Positions 34,327-42,475 of a stretch of 49,837 bases of DNA are shown here, in pieces; the first letter of the stretch is position 1; the number at the start of each line of letters is the position of its first letter. Source of the DNA: an uncultured Pelagibacteraceae bacterium (lineage in GTDB: Bacteria > Pseudomonadota > Alphaproteobacteria > Pelagibacterales > Pelagibacteraceae); NCBI GenBank assembly GCA_902609675.1, contig CACLST010000005.1, positions 1 to 49,837 of the forward strand. The letters run 5' to 3'. Position numbers and translations under genes: made by a program. A model generated the notes under the pieces. That model did not search any database, was not told the origin of the DNA, and worked only from the letters and a program-made list of their open reading frames with translations.

Positions 34327-35715
34327 TTATTTTTTTTTGTAACTTAATATCATTTTCCTAATGTTGTCGAAAGAAGTTCCACCGTAAGAAACTTTGGAAT
34401 TAACAGATTTTTTTAGTTCAAATACTTTTAGAACATCAGCGGTTAAACCTTTTTCAATTTTATTTATCTCTTTTATTGTGAGTTCTGACAGTTTTTTTTT
34501 ATTTTTTTCAGCATAATTTATGATTTTAGCTGTTTGTAAATAGGCTTTCCTAAATGGATAATTTAATTCTCTAACCATATAATCCGCTAAATCAGTTGCT
34601 GTAATATAGCCACTTTCTGCAAGTTCAACCATTCTTTTTTTATTCGGTGAAAAATTTTTAAGAACATCATTTAATATAATCAGTGAATTTTTTAATTGAT
34701 CAAATGATTTAAAAAGAGTCTCTTTATCATCTTGCAAGTCCTTAAAATAAGAAAGGGGTAACCCTTTTAATGTTGTAAGCATAGAAAATAGATTTCCAAA
34801 CATGAAACCTGTTTTGCCTCTCAAGTATTCTAGAGGATCAGGATTTTTTTTTTGAGGCATAATGGATGATCCAGTTACAATTTTATCATTCAAATTAATA
34901 AGCTTAAAAGCATCTGAATTCCATATTATAAACTCCTCTGCAATCCTAGAGATATGAACAGCACATGCAGAGCAAGAATAGAGAAAATCAATTACAAAAT
35001 CTCTATCAGAAACAGTATCAATTGAGTTTTTAGTTGGTCTATCGAAACCTAGTTTTTTTGAAGTATAAAATCTGTCTATTTTAAATGAAGTCCCCGTTAG
35101 AGCAGCCACACCAAGTGGATTTTCATTAAGACTCTCTAAATTGTTTTTAAATCTTTTTTTATCCCTGCTAAACATTTCTAAGTAAGCCATTAAATAATGA
35201 GCAAAAGAAACTGCTTGTGCATTTTTTAGGTGTGTGAAACCAGGCATAATTGTTTCAACATTTTTTTCTGCTTTTTTTAAAATGTTTTTAATTGTAACGT
35301 CGATATTTTTAACAATTTCTTTATTGGCTTTTCTTAACCAAATTTTAAAATCTGTGACAACTTGATCATTTCTTGATCTTGCAGTGTGAATATACCCTGC
35401 TTCTTCTCCAATTAGCTCAAAAAGTCTATGTTCTATATTCATATGAATATCCTCAAGCTTGTCATCAAAAATAAATTTTTTTTTTATAATTTCGTTTTTA
35501 ATTCTATTCAAACCCCAAACTATTTTATTTTTAATTTTAAAATTTATAATTTTTTGTCTAAACAGCATCTCAACATGTACAATTGAAGCTTCAATATCTT
35601 CTCTGAATAATCTTTTATCGATTTCTATTGATCCACCAACCTTTTTAAAAAGGTTTTTTGTTTCCTTTTTAATTCTAGTATTCCAAATTGGCTGATTGTT
35701 TTTATTTTTACCCAT
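34327..35715 (-). CDS. argH: Argininosuccinate lyase
   Basis: Cleaves argininosuccinate to arginine and fumarate. It has 462 residues in the fumarase/aspartase fold. The signature loop is GSSIMPQKKNPDPLE. Other motifs are HTARSRNDQVVTDF and TGTSFKIDR. It is the first gene of the minus-strand argH-lipoprotein-lysA-plsC run. It diverges from tlpA with only 23 bases between the start codons, so promoters must overlap coding sequence. Confidence 0.97.
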   Translation of the reverse strand: MGKNKNNQPIWNTRIKKETKNLFKKVGGSIEIDKRLFREDIEASIVHVEMLFRQKIINFKIKNKIVWGLNRIKNEIIKKKFIFDDKLEDIHMNIEHRLFELIGEEAGYIHTARSRNDQVVTDFKIWLRKANKEIVKNIDVTIKNILKKAEKNVETIMPGFTHLKNAQAVSFAHYLMAYLEMFSRDKKRFKNNLESLNENPLGVAALTGTSFKIDRFYTSKKLGFDRPTKNSIDTVSDRDFVIDFLYSCSACAVHISRIAEEFIIWNSDAFKLINLNDKIVTGSSIMPQKKNPDPLEYLRGKTGFMFGNLFSMLTTLKGLPLSYFKDLQDDKETLFKSFDQLKNSLIILNDVLKNFSPNKKRMVELAESGYITATDLADYMVRELNYPFRKAYLQTAKIINYAEKNKKKLSELTIKEINKIEKGLTADVLKVFELKKSVNSKVSYGGTSFDNIRKMILSYKKK

Positions 35716-35738
35716 GATATTTAATTGTTCTAAATTTT

Positions 35739-36269
35739 ATGAAAATCATTTTTTTTAATTATCTAATAATAATATTTTACTTAATATCATCTAGCGTTTC
35801 ATATTCAATAGAGCGTCCAGAAATTAAGAATCTTATAGTGCATAAAGACAAGAAAAAAATTGAAAATATAGAATTTATCAAATCTGATGGCCAAAAAGTA
35901 AGTTTAAATAATTATAAATCAAACCCCTTAATAATAAATTTCTGGGCCACTTGGTGTGCTCCTTGTAAAAAAGAGATGCCATCTTTGGATAAACTTAAAA
36001 CTTTAAATGAATTTAAAAATATTAATATTATTCCAATTAATATTGGTGGCGAAAGTTATAAAAAATCAAAAGAATTTTTTGATGAAATCAAAATTAAAAA
36101 TTTAGATATATTTACAGGATCTGGACCAGAATTTTCTCAGTTGTTTAAACTAAGAGGATTACCAACAACAATTTTAATAGACCGAAATGGTTTTGAAGTT
36201 GGGAGAATTGTTGGGTATATTGACTTTAATGATCAATCTTTACTTGATTGGTTACCAAAAATTTTATGA
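35739..36269 (+). CDS. tlpA: TlpA-like periplasmic thiol-disulfide oxidoreductase
   Basis: Thioredoxin-fold protein facing the periplasm. It has 176 residues. An N-terminal hydrophobic segment (FFNYLIIIFYLISSSVSYS) is a signal peptide or anchor. The active site is FWATWCAPCKKEMPSL (WCxPC). The cis-Pro loop is RGLPTTILID. It most likely reduces disulfides, for example in cytochrome c maturation, as TlpA does; DsbB in this window would serve the opposite, oxidising branch. Its stop overlaps the esterase start as ATGA. Confidence 0.9.
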   Translation: MKIIFFNYLIIIFYLISSSVSYSIERPEIKNLIVHKDKKKIENIEFIKSDGQKVSLNNYKSNPLIINFWATWCAPCKKEMPSLDKLKTLNEFKNINIIPINIGGESYKKSKEFFDEIKIKNLDIFTGSGPEFSQLFKLRGLPTTILIDRNGFEVGRIVGYIDFNDQSLLDWLPKIL

Positions 36270-36922
36270 AATTTTCATTAAATACAACAATAATAAAACC
36301 AGAAAATAATGAGAAAGTTAAAAGTGCAGTAATTTTACTTCATGGATATGGAGGTGATGGAAAAGATATCAGTATGCTTTCCTTAAATTGGAAAAGATTT
36401 TTAAAAAATACAGTTTTTTTATGTCCTGATGCACATGAAGTATGCAGCATAAATCCAACTGGTTTTCAATGGTTTGATTTAAATAATGAAGATCCAGAAT
36501 ATACTCTTCAAGAGTCAAAAAGGGCAGAAAATGTTTTAAACGGTTATATTTTAGAAGTAAGTAATTATTTTAACTTAGAATATTCACAAATTTGTGTTTC
36601 TGGTTTCAGCCAAGGATGCATGATGTCATTAAATGTTGGTCTAACATCAGAAAAAGAATTTAGTTGTATTGTAGGGTTTTCTGGAAGAATCATAAATATG
36701 AAAGACCTTTCTTCAAGAATTAAAAATAAAACTAATATTTTAATGATACATGGTGAAAATGATCCAATCGTCCCCCCAAGTAATTTACTTGAAGCTGAAG
36801 ATTTTTTTATAAGAAATAAAATTAAAATTGAAACTTTAATGATTAAAAACTGTGATCACCATATACCTATGGAGGCATCAAGTGCGGCATTAAACTTTAT
36901 TAAAAAAAATATAATTAATTAA
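36266..36922 (+). CDS. Carboxylesterase/phospholipase-type alpha/beta hydrolase
   Basis: Serine hydrolase of the small carboxylesterase (YpfH/EstB, dienelactone-hydrolase-like) family. About 218 residues from the ATG at 36266, chosen because it overlaps the tlpA stop as ATGA. The oxyanion region is LLHGYGGDGKD. The nucleophile elbow is GFSQGCMM (GxSxG), the Asp is in IHGENDPIVP and the His in CDHHIPMEA. There is no signal peptide, so it should be cytoplasmic. Natural substrate unknown. Confidence 0.86.
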   Translation: MKFSLNTTIIKPENNEKVKSAVILLHGYGGDGKDISMLSLNWKRFLKNTVFLCPDAHEVCSINPTGFQWFDLNNEDPEYTLQESKRAENVLNGYILEVSNYFNLEYSQICVSGFSQGCMMSLNVGLTSEKEFSCIVGFSGRIINMKDLSSRIKNKTNILMIHGENDPIVPPSNLLEAEDFFIRNKIKIETLMIKNCDHHIPMEASSAALNFIKKNIIN

Positions 36923-36983
36923 TAAATCCTTAATATACAATTAGTAAAGTTGATTAAAAATATATTTAATATATATTTTAATT

Positions 36984-37553
36984 ATGATTGAACTTTCAGA
37001 TCAAAGTATTTCGCTAGAAAAATGTCCAGCGTTAGTTTTAAATGCAGATTATAGACCTTTAAGTTATTATCCGCTTTCATTGTGGAGCTGGCAAGATTCA
37101 ATTAAATCTGTTTTCTTAGATAGAGTTTCTATTGTTAGTTATTATGACAGACAAATCAGAAGTCCTTCGTTTAGTATGAAACTTCCAAGTGTAATTGCTC
37201 TTAAATCATACATTAGACCTCAATCAAATCCTAACTTTACAAGGTTTAACGTATTTTTAAGAGATAAGTTTAGCTGTCAATATTGTGGAAGTAAAAGTGA
37301 ATTAACCTTTGATCACTTACTGCCGAGATCAAAAGGTGGAAAAACCAATTGGGATAATGTTGTAACAGCTTGTTCTTCCTGTAATGTTAAAAAGGGAGGA
37401 AGACTAATAAAAAACTCAGGTATGACATTAAATCAATGGCCTTTTCAACCTACTACTGAGGATCTTCATAAAAATGGAAAGAATTTTCCACCTAACTTTT
37501 TACATAAAAGTTGGATGGACTATTTGTATTGGGATGTCGAACTTGAACCATAA
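36984..37553 (+). CDS. HNH endonuclease-domain protein
   Basis: Protein of 189 residues with a C-terminal-half HNH domain. The zinc pairs CQYCGSK and CSSCNVKKGG bracket the HNH core FDHLLPRSKGGKTNWDNVV. The N-terminal 85 residues (PALVLNADYRPLSYYPLSLW) are the extension characteristic of a conserved, chromosomally encoded alphaproteobacterial HNH family. No phage or restriction genes are nearby, so a housekeeping DNA role is more likely than defence. It converges with coq7 with no spacer. Confidence 0.87.
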   Translation: MIELSDQSISLEKCPALVLNADYRPLSYYPLSLWSWQDSIKSVFLDRVSIVSYYDRQIRSPSFSMKLPSVIALKSYIRPQSNPNFTRFNVFLRDKFSCQYCGSKSELTFDHLLPRSKGGKTNWDNVVTACSSCNVKKGGRLIKNSGMTLNQWPFQPTTEDLHKNGKNFPPNFLHKSWMDYLYWDVELEP

Positions 37554-38087
37554 CTAAATTTTTTCAGAGATTTTTATAGCAACCTTAGAACCAGTTTTAA
37601 TTACTTTATCCATAATTGAATAAACACCTTTTTTTGTAGCACCCTTCTCGTAAGCTATATCTTTATGGTCTAATTCGTCTTGTCTAAATTTTATTATTTT
37701 TTCCTTTAAATCCTTTTCATCTCTTTCTATTTGGTCAATTTGGCTTTTATAATGTTCGTCTATTACCTCCTCGACAGAGGCCGTACATAACATCGCTGCT
37801 TTTTTTCCTAGTATTGTTGAGCCAAATCCTAGACCTAATCCAAGCAAATCCCATAATGGTAGTAATTTTGTTGGTTTTATATTTCTTTTTTCTATTTCAT
37901 CCTCAAAAAAATTTGAGTGTTCCTCCTCATGCTTCTTCATTTCTCCAATAATTTGTTTCAAATCATCATTTTTTACAATAGTATTTAAAGCAAGTAGTTG
38001 ACCCTCATAAATTTTAATTGCACCTCTTTCTCCAGCGTGATCTACTCTTATAAATTCTTCTAATTTTTTTTTATTAGTTTTTTTCAT
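37554..38087 (-). CDS. coq7: Coq7-type demethoxyubiquinone hydroxylase
   Basis: Di-iron monooxygenase for a late hydroxylation in ubiquinone synthesis. About 177 residues from the ATG at 38087, preferred over an in-frame ATG at 38117 deeper inside dsbB. Carboxylate/His ligands are visible in DHAGERGAIKIYEGQ, KKHEEEHSNFF, SVEEVIDEHY and RQDELDHKDIA. A hydrophobic helix (LLGLGLGFGSTILG) suits membrane association. Together with ubiE and ubiB it gives three ubiquinone genes in this window. It overlaps dsbB by 14 bases. Confidence 0.93.
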   Translation of the reverse strand: MKKTNKKKLEEFIRVDHAGERGAIKIYEGQLLALNTIVKNDDLKQIIGEMKKHEEEHSNFFEDEIEKRNIKPTKLLPLWDLLGLGLGFGSTILGKKAAMLCTASVEEVIDEHYKSQIDQIERDEKDLKEKIIKFRQDELDHKDIAYEKGATKKGVYSIMDKVIKTGSKVAIKISEKI

Positions 38088-38553
38088 AGACCAATGTTCT
38101 AATAGAAAAAACAACAATTAAAATTGATAAAATTGTATTAATTGCCGCTAGTGAAATTCCAAGAATTTTAAAAGTGGCATCTTTACAATTAACAGGCATA
38201 GATTTGTTAAGAGACTCTAGTAATTTCAATTTATTTAAAATATCTAATGATCCATTTTTACAGGCTGATAGCTCATCAAATAAACTATTCTCAATTCCAA
38301 AATGATAACCAGATAGTACAGCGCTCAAAGTAAATATCATAATTGTAACTATTAAAATTTGATCATTATTCGAATAATTAAACCCGATAAAGCTTACAAA
38401 TATTGTAGCTAGGTAAGGTAACCTTTGATAAATACATAACTTACATGGTTGATAATGCAATATATACTCAATGTATAAAGCTGAAAATATTGAAATTAAT
38501 GAGATAAAAAAAATAATCAAATAAAAATTTTTTCTATTTGGAAATAGGATCAT
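38074..38553 (-). CDS. dsbB: DsbB-like disulfide bond formation protein
   Basis: Inner-membrane oxidase that passes electrons from a DsbA-type partner to quinone. It has 159 residues with four hydrophobic segments. The first periplasmic cysteine pair is CKLC in HYQPCKLCIYQRLPYLAT. The second pair is split between ELSACKNGS and SMPVNCKDATFK. The following gene, coq7, makes the quinone it would use, and the preceding gene encodes a DedA-type protein 2 bases away. No dsbA is in the window. Confidence 0.9.
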   Translation of the reverse strand: MILFPNRKNFYLIIFFISLISIFSALYIEYILHYQPCKLCIYQRLPYLATIFVSFIGFNYSNNDQILIVTIMIFTLSAVLSGYHFGIENSLFDELSACKNGSLDILNKLKLLESLNKSMPVNCKDATFKILGISLAAINTILSILIVVFSIRTLVYEKN

Positions 38554-38555
38554 AT

Positions 38556-39164
38556 TTAATTAATAAAATTATTTAAAAATTTATATATAAAATAAGCAAA
38601 AATAATTAAAATAATTGATAAAATAATAGAGAATTTTAGAAGTTTTTTTTCAATAATTTTTTTCATTGTAGATCCGAAGTTTCCGACTAAAAAAGCTATT
38701 AAAAAAAAACGCAAGCCTCTTGTTAAAAGAGAAATGATAACAAAATAAAAAATATTAAAGTTTATAAAACCACTTGTAATTGTGAGTAATTTAAAAGGTA
38801 CTGGAGAGAAACCAGCAATTGCTAGTAGAGTTATCCAGGCTATAACCCCGCCTTCTGATGAAACTTTATCTTTCAAAAATGAAGCGTTATCTACACCATA
38901 TATCTCAAAAATCTTAAGGCCAATTTCATTAAAGAAGACGTATCCTATAAAATACCCAAGGCAAGCTCCCAAAACAGATCCTATTGTTGCAATCAAGGCT
39001 ATTCTAAACCATTCATTTTTTCTAGCTATTGTCATTGGAATTATTAAAACATCTGGTGGAATTGGAAATATAAAGCTCTCAATAAATGAAATAAAACCTA
39101 AAAAAGATTTAGATCTTTTATGACCTGCGAGGTTAATGGTTTTATCGTATAACTCTTTAAACAT
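38556..39164 (-). CDS. DedA/YqaA-family membrane protein (VTT domain)
   Basis: Inner-membrane protein of 202 residues. The N-terminus is KELYDKTINLAGHKRSKSFL. The re-entrant-loop region contains FIFPIPPDVLIIPM and GSVLGACLGYFIGYV, and is followed by GFSPVPFKLLTITSGF. At least four to five hydrophobic segments are visible. DedA-family proteins are implicated in lipid-carrier or phospholipid flipping and in membrane-potential homeostasis; the YqaA branch has no firm function. It is first of the dedA-dsbB-coq7 minus-strand run. Confidence 0.87.
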   Translation of the reverse strand: MFKELYDKTINLAGHKRSKSFLGFISFIESFIFPIPPDVLIIPMTIARKNEWFRIALIATIGSVLGACLGYFIGYVFFNEIGLKIFEIYGVDNASFLKDKVSSEGGVIAWITLLAIAGFSPVPFKLLTITSGFINFNIFYFVIISLLTRGLRFFLIAFLVGNFGSTMKKIIEKKLLKFSIILSIILIIFAYFIYKFLNNFIN

Positions 39165-39220
39165 ATTTTCTTTTAATATATTAAATGATCTAATACCATT
39201 AATTTAAAATGTAAAGTTTT

Positions 39221-39307
39221 GGGCGAATGGCGGAACTGGTAGACGCGTTGGACTCAAAATCCAATAGTAGCAATACTGTGAGAGTTCGATTCTCTCTTTG
39301 CCCACCA
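39221..39307 (+). tRNA. tRNA-Leu(CAA)
   Basis: Class II tRNA, 87 bases including an encoded CCA. The acceptor stem GGGCGAA (39221-39227) pairs with TTTGCCC (39297-39303). The anticodon arm is TTGGA-CTCAAAA-TCCAA with anticodon CAA, reading UUG. A long variable arm (about TAGTAGCAATACTG) and the T-arm GAGAGTTCGATTCTCTC are present. The discriminator is A39304. The acyl-CoA ligase ATG lies only 7 bases after the CCA. Confidence 0.96.
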
Positions 39308-39314
39308 AAAATTT

Positions 39315-41015
39315 ATGAATAAAGAAGATATTAAAAATTTAGTAGATTTATTTTTTATTAATTATAAAAAACAAAAAAAAGAGAATGTTCTTTTAACATC
39401 CTTAAAAGACCCTAATAATTATTTTACATGGGAAAAAACATTCCATTCAATTAAAAAACTTTCGTCAGAAATAAAAAAATATGTAAATAAGGGTGATAGA
39501 TGTTTATTAATATCAGAAAATAGACCTGAGTGGTTTATAACTGATCTTTCAGTAATGTTGTCGGAAGCTATTACTGTACCAGCTTATACGACTTATGCTG
39601 AGAAAGATTATGAATATATAATTGAAAATTGTAACCCAAAATTAATATTTGTTTCTAATCAAGAGCAATTTAATAAAATAAAAGAAATTATAAAAACAAA
39701 GAGTTTTGTTATAAAAATATTTTCTTTTGAGGAATTGGATACAGATACCAATACTTATATTAATGTTAATAAATTATTTTCTAATTTAGATTATCAAGAT
39801 TTAATCATTCCAGATCTATCAGCTAAAAGAAATGATCCAGCTTGTATTATTTATACTTCAGGAACACAAGGTAACCCAAAAGGTGTAATCTTAAGCCATG
39901 GTGGTATTTTAAATAATTGTGATGGTGCACTTGATATATTAAAACCTTTACTTACAAAACAGACTAGATTTTTGACCTGGTTGCCTCTTTCACATTCATA
40001 TGAACATACGGTCCAATTTGTTCAAATAAGTGTTGGAGCAAAAATATTCTATGCAGAAAGTATTGATAAATTAATTAAAAATATGAATGAATGCAAACCT
40101 CAATTAATGACAGCAGTGCCTAGGTTTTATCAAAATTTATTTCAAAAGATTAATGCTAATTTTAGTAAAGTAACAGGTTTAAAGAAAAGTTTAATATTAA
40201 AAATGTTAGAGCTGGGCACAAAAAAAATCAATAAACAATCTTTAACATTTATAGAAAAATTAATTGATAAAATTTTAGAACAAATTGTGAGGAAAAAAAT
40301 TAAAAGTCAATTTGGAGGAGAACTTAAAACTTTTGTTTCTGGTGGAGGAGCACTTGATAAAGAGGTTGGTATTTTTTTAAATGCCATAGGTCTTCCTACC
40401 TTGCAAGGTTATGGATTAACTGAGACCTCTCCAGTTGTAAGTTGCAATCCAATCGATGATATTAGGGTTGAGACTGTAGGACCACCATTTAAAGGAAATG
40501 AGGTAAAAATAGCCTCAGATGGAGAAATTTTAGTTAAAGGTGAGAATGTAATGTTGGGTTATTGGAATAATGAAAAAGAAACTAAGAAAGTATTAAAAGA
40601 TGGATGGTTACATACAGGGGATATTGGAATTTTTGAAAATGGTTATTTAAAAATTACTGATAGAAAAAAAAATATTTTAATTACACCTGGTGGAGATAAT
40701 ATTTCTCCAGTTAAAATAGAAAATGAATTGTCAAATTCGAAATTTATAGATCAATCAATCGTTTATGGAGATAATAAACCATATTTAGTTGCTTTATTAG
40801 TCTTATCTGATGACAATATAAATGTAACACAAGATCAGATTAAAAAAGAATTAGAAAATATAAATAAAAATCTTTCTAAAATAGAAAAAATAAAAAAATT
40901 TTTTATAACCAATGAAAAATTTTCAATTGAAAATGGAATGTTAACACCAACTTTAAAACTTAAAAGATATAAAATTGTTGAGAAATATAAAAACGAATTC
41001 GAAAAACTTTATTAA
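39315..41015 (+). CDS. Long-chain acyl-CoA synthetase (AMP-binding)
   Basis: Activates a fatty acid to acyl-CoA via an acyl-adenylate. It has 566 residues. The AMP-binding P-loop is CIIYTSGTQGNPKGVILSHGG, followed by WLPLSHSYEH, LQGYGLTETSPVVSCNP and HTGDIGIFENGYLKITDRKK. The pattern and length fit the FadD15/long-chain ligase branch. The start codon is 7 bases behind the tRNA-Leu 3' end, so the message probably arises from a tRNA-mRNA transcript. Chain-length preference cannot be read from the sequence. Confidence 0.9.
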   Translation: MNKEDIKNLVDLFFINYKKQKKENVLLTSLKDPNNYFTWEKTFHSIKKLSSEIKKYVNKGDRCLLISENRPEWFITDLSVMLSEAITVPAYTTYAEKDYEYIIENCNPKLIFVSNQEQFNKIKEIIKTKSFVIKIFSFEELDTDTNTYINVNKLFSNLDYQDLIIPDLSAKRNDPACIIYTSGTQGNPKGVILSHGGILNNCDGALDILKPLLTKQTRFLTWLPLSHSYEHTVQFVQISVGAKIFYAESIDKLIKNMNECKPQLMTAVPRFYQNLFQKINANFSKVTGLKKSLILKMLELGTKKINKQSLTFIEKLIDKILEQIVRKKIKSQFGGELKTFVSGGGALDKEVGIFLNAIGLPTLQGYGLTETSPVVSCNPIDDIRVETVGPPFKGNEVKIASDGEILVKGENVMLGYWNNEKETKKVLKDGWLHTGDIGIFENGYLKITDRKKNILITPGGDNISPVKIENELSNSKFIDQSIVYGDNKPYLVALLVLSDDNINVTQDQIKKELENINKNLSKIEKIKKFFITNEKFSIENGMLTPTLKLKRYKIVEKYKNEFEKLY

Positions 41016-41124
41016 AATATTTTTAAAAACACTTTATTAATAGCGATTTATTTAACTTTTTCTTAATTAATAAAAAAAAATAAAAAAAATAATTTTTTTT
41101 AAACTTTTTCAAAAAATTATATGT

Positions 41125-41199
41125 TTGACATAACTATTCAAAAAAAATAAAAATTAGTTATTAACGAATCATAAAGATTCGTTTAAAAAAAAAAGGGAG
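41125..41199 (+). promoter_or_regulatory. Promoter, leader hairpin and Shine-Dalgarno of the Lys-rich small gene
   Basis: The 190-base gap after the acyl-CoA ligase is very A/T-rich. It contains a consensus TTGACA (41125-41130) with a weak TAAAAA -10 at 41148-41153 (17-base spacing). A perfect 8-bp hairpin AACGAATC-ATAAA-GATTCGTT lies at 41163-41183, placing it in the 5' leader. After an A-run comes a strong Shine-Dalgarno GGGAG (41195-41199), 6 bases before the ATG. Confidence 0.55.
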
Positions 41200-41205
41200 C
41201 TAAAG

Positions 41206-41289
41206 ATGGCTAAAAGAAAAAAGAAAGCTGCTAAAAAGAAAACTAAGAAAAAAGCTAAGAAAAAAGCTAAAAAGAAAAAAAGAAGATAG
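41206..41289 (+). CDS. Tiny lysine-rich histone-H1-like protein, 27 residues
   Basis: The peptide begins MAKRKKKAAKKKTKKKAKKK and ends AKKKKRR, with 17 Lys, 3 Arg and 5 Ala among 27 residues. The repeating AKKK pattern resembles the C-terminal tails of histone H1 and bacterial HC1-type proteins, suggesting nucleic-acid binding by charge alone. A strong Shine-Dalgarno, its own predicted promoter, a leader hairpin and an intrinsic terminator frame it as a single-gene unit, which argues that it is a real, well-expressed gene. Function is inferred only. Confidence 0.72.
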   Translation: MAKRKKKAAKKKTKKKAKKKAKKKKRR

Positions 41290-41311
41290 TTTAGTATTCT
41301 TTTTAACTGAT

Positions 41312-41351
41312 AACGCTTCTCATGGCGCTTGCGTGAGGAGCGTTTTTTTTT
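41312..41351 (+). terminator. Intrinsic terminator after the Lys-rich small gene
   Basis: AACGCTTCTCA (41312-41322) pairs with TGAGGAGCGTT (41334-41344) in an 11-bp stem with one G-U pair and an 11-base loop that can itself form GCGC pairing. A run of nine T starting at 41343 follows. It begins 23 bases after the TAG. The convergent carD-like gene ends at its edge. Confidence 0.9.
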
Positions 41352-42177
41352 ATTCTGTTAGTTCTTGAGTTATTGGCTCTTCAGCCACTGGTTTTTCTTC
41401 AACTTTTTGTATTTGTTTTTCTAGATTTCTCTTTAAAGCTTTATCAAGTTTTTTTTGAGCATCCTCAAGTCTTGATCCCATTACAATCTGAAATTCAGTT
41501 AATAGTCTGTCGTAAGCTTTTTCAAATAACTGTCTTTCACTGTAAGACTGATCGATCATAATATCATCACCTTTATTAAGATCCCTTACTACTTCAGCTA
41601 AGTCATAAATTTTGCCTGATGATATCTTAGCTTCATACTCCTGAGCCCTTCTACTCCACATGGATCGTTTAATTTTTGGTTTACTTTTTAAAATACTTAC
41701 ACATTTATTTATCTGATTTATTGTTGCTAATGGTCTTAAGTGTGATTGCTTGTTTACTGGAACCATTCCACTTGCCTTATCTTTTTCAAACTTCATTATA
41801 TAGGTTTCGACATCAATGCCACCTATATTTATTTTTTTTGTTTCAGTAATTTGGCCTACCCCATGTTTTGGATAAACAACATAATCTTTTACTTTAAATA
41901 CCTTTTTTTCCGTATCTTGTTTCTTTACTTTTTTAATTTCAGGTTTTTGTTCGTTGTTTTTAGGTATTCTTAGTGGATCAGTTTTGACTTCAATTTTATC
42001 TTTTTTTCTTACAGCTTTAATTACTTTCTTTTTTTTAATTTCTTTTGTAACTTTTTTTACCTCCGTTAATTTAGAAACTTTTATTGGTTTTATAACTTTT
42101 TTTATTGTTTTAGTTTTTTTTTTAACAACTTTTTTTTTCTTTTTATTACTCAAGATTTTCTTTAAAATATTTTTCAT
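41350..42177 (-). CDS. carD: CarD/CdnL-type RNA polymerase-binding regulator with Lys-rich N-terminal extension
   Basis: Transcription factor that binds RNA polymerase beta and stabilises promoter open complexes. It has 275 residues against roughly 160-170 for common CarD proteins. The CarD/TRCF Tudor-like domain starts near residue 93 ([19 protein letters not shown]) and the helical C-terminal domain follows, with [16 protein letters not shown] containing the promoter-contacting Trp. The extra N-terminal ~92 residues are strongly basic, with 29 Lys in the first 65. The ATG lies 32 bases inside the ferredoxin 3' end; no later ATG occurs before the domain. Ferredoxin-carD adjacency is common in alphaproteobacteria. 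Confidence 0.87.
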   Translation of the reverse strand: MKNILKKILSNKKKKKVVKKKTKTIKKVIKPIKVSKLTEVKKVTKEIKKKKVIKAVRKKDKIEVKTDPLRIPKNNEQKPEIKKVKKQDTEKKVFKVKDYVVYPKHGVGQITETKKINIGGIDVETYIMKFEKDKASGMVPVNKQSHLRPLATINQINKCVSILKSKPKIKRSMWSRRAQEYEAKISSGKIYDLAEVVRDLNKGDDIMIDQSYSERQLFEKAYDRLLTEFQIVMGSRLEDAQKKLDKALKRNLEKQIQKVEEKPVAEEPITQELTE

Positions 42178-42475
42178 ATTTATCTTTTACGTCTTTAAAT
42201 TGTTCATGATCCGCTGGAGGATCTTTTTTTTCATTTATGTTCGGCCATATTTCCGAATATTTTTTATTCACCTCCAACCATTTTCCACCATCATCATCAT
42301 TATCAGATATTATAGCGTCTACTGGACATTCTGGCTCGCAAACGCCACAATCTATACACTCATCGGGTTTAATTACAAGCATATTTTTACCTTCGTAAAA
42401 GCAATCCACCGGACATACTTCAACACAATCCATCAATTTACATTTGATGCACTTTTCATTAACTAAATAGGTCAT
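42146..42475 (-). CDS. fdxA: Seven-iron ferredoxin (FdxA type)
   Basis: Small electron carrier of 109 residues with a 3Fe-4S plus 4Fe-4S core. Ligand motifs are [19 protein letters not shown] and [16 protein letters not shown]. The C-terminal extension (from [19 protein letters not shown]) is typical of alphaproteobacterial FdxA/FdII. It starts within the terB stop (ATGA) and overlaps the carD start by 32 bases. Its redox partner is not evident; MiaB and the CCG protein in this window are Fe-S enzymes that could use reductant. Confidence 0.95.
   Translation of the reverse strand: MTYLVNEKCIKCKLMDCVEVCPVDCFYEGKNMLVIKPDECIDCGVCEPECPVDAIISDNDDDGGKWLEVNKKYSEIWPNINEKKDPPADHEQFKDVKDKYEKYFKENLE

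Noticed and set aside
41954-42466. A 170-codon plus-strand frame rich in Phe/Ile/Thr
   Set aside because: It is the complement of the Lys-rich carD tail and the ferredoxin gene, both of which have clear families; the Phe-rich composition is what AAA/AAG codons give when read backwards.
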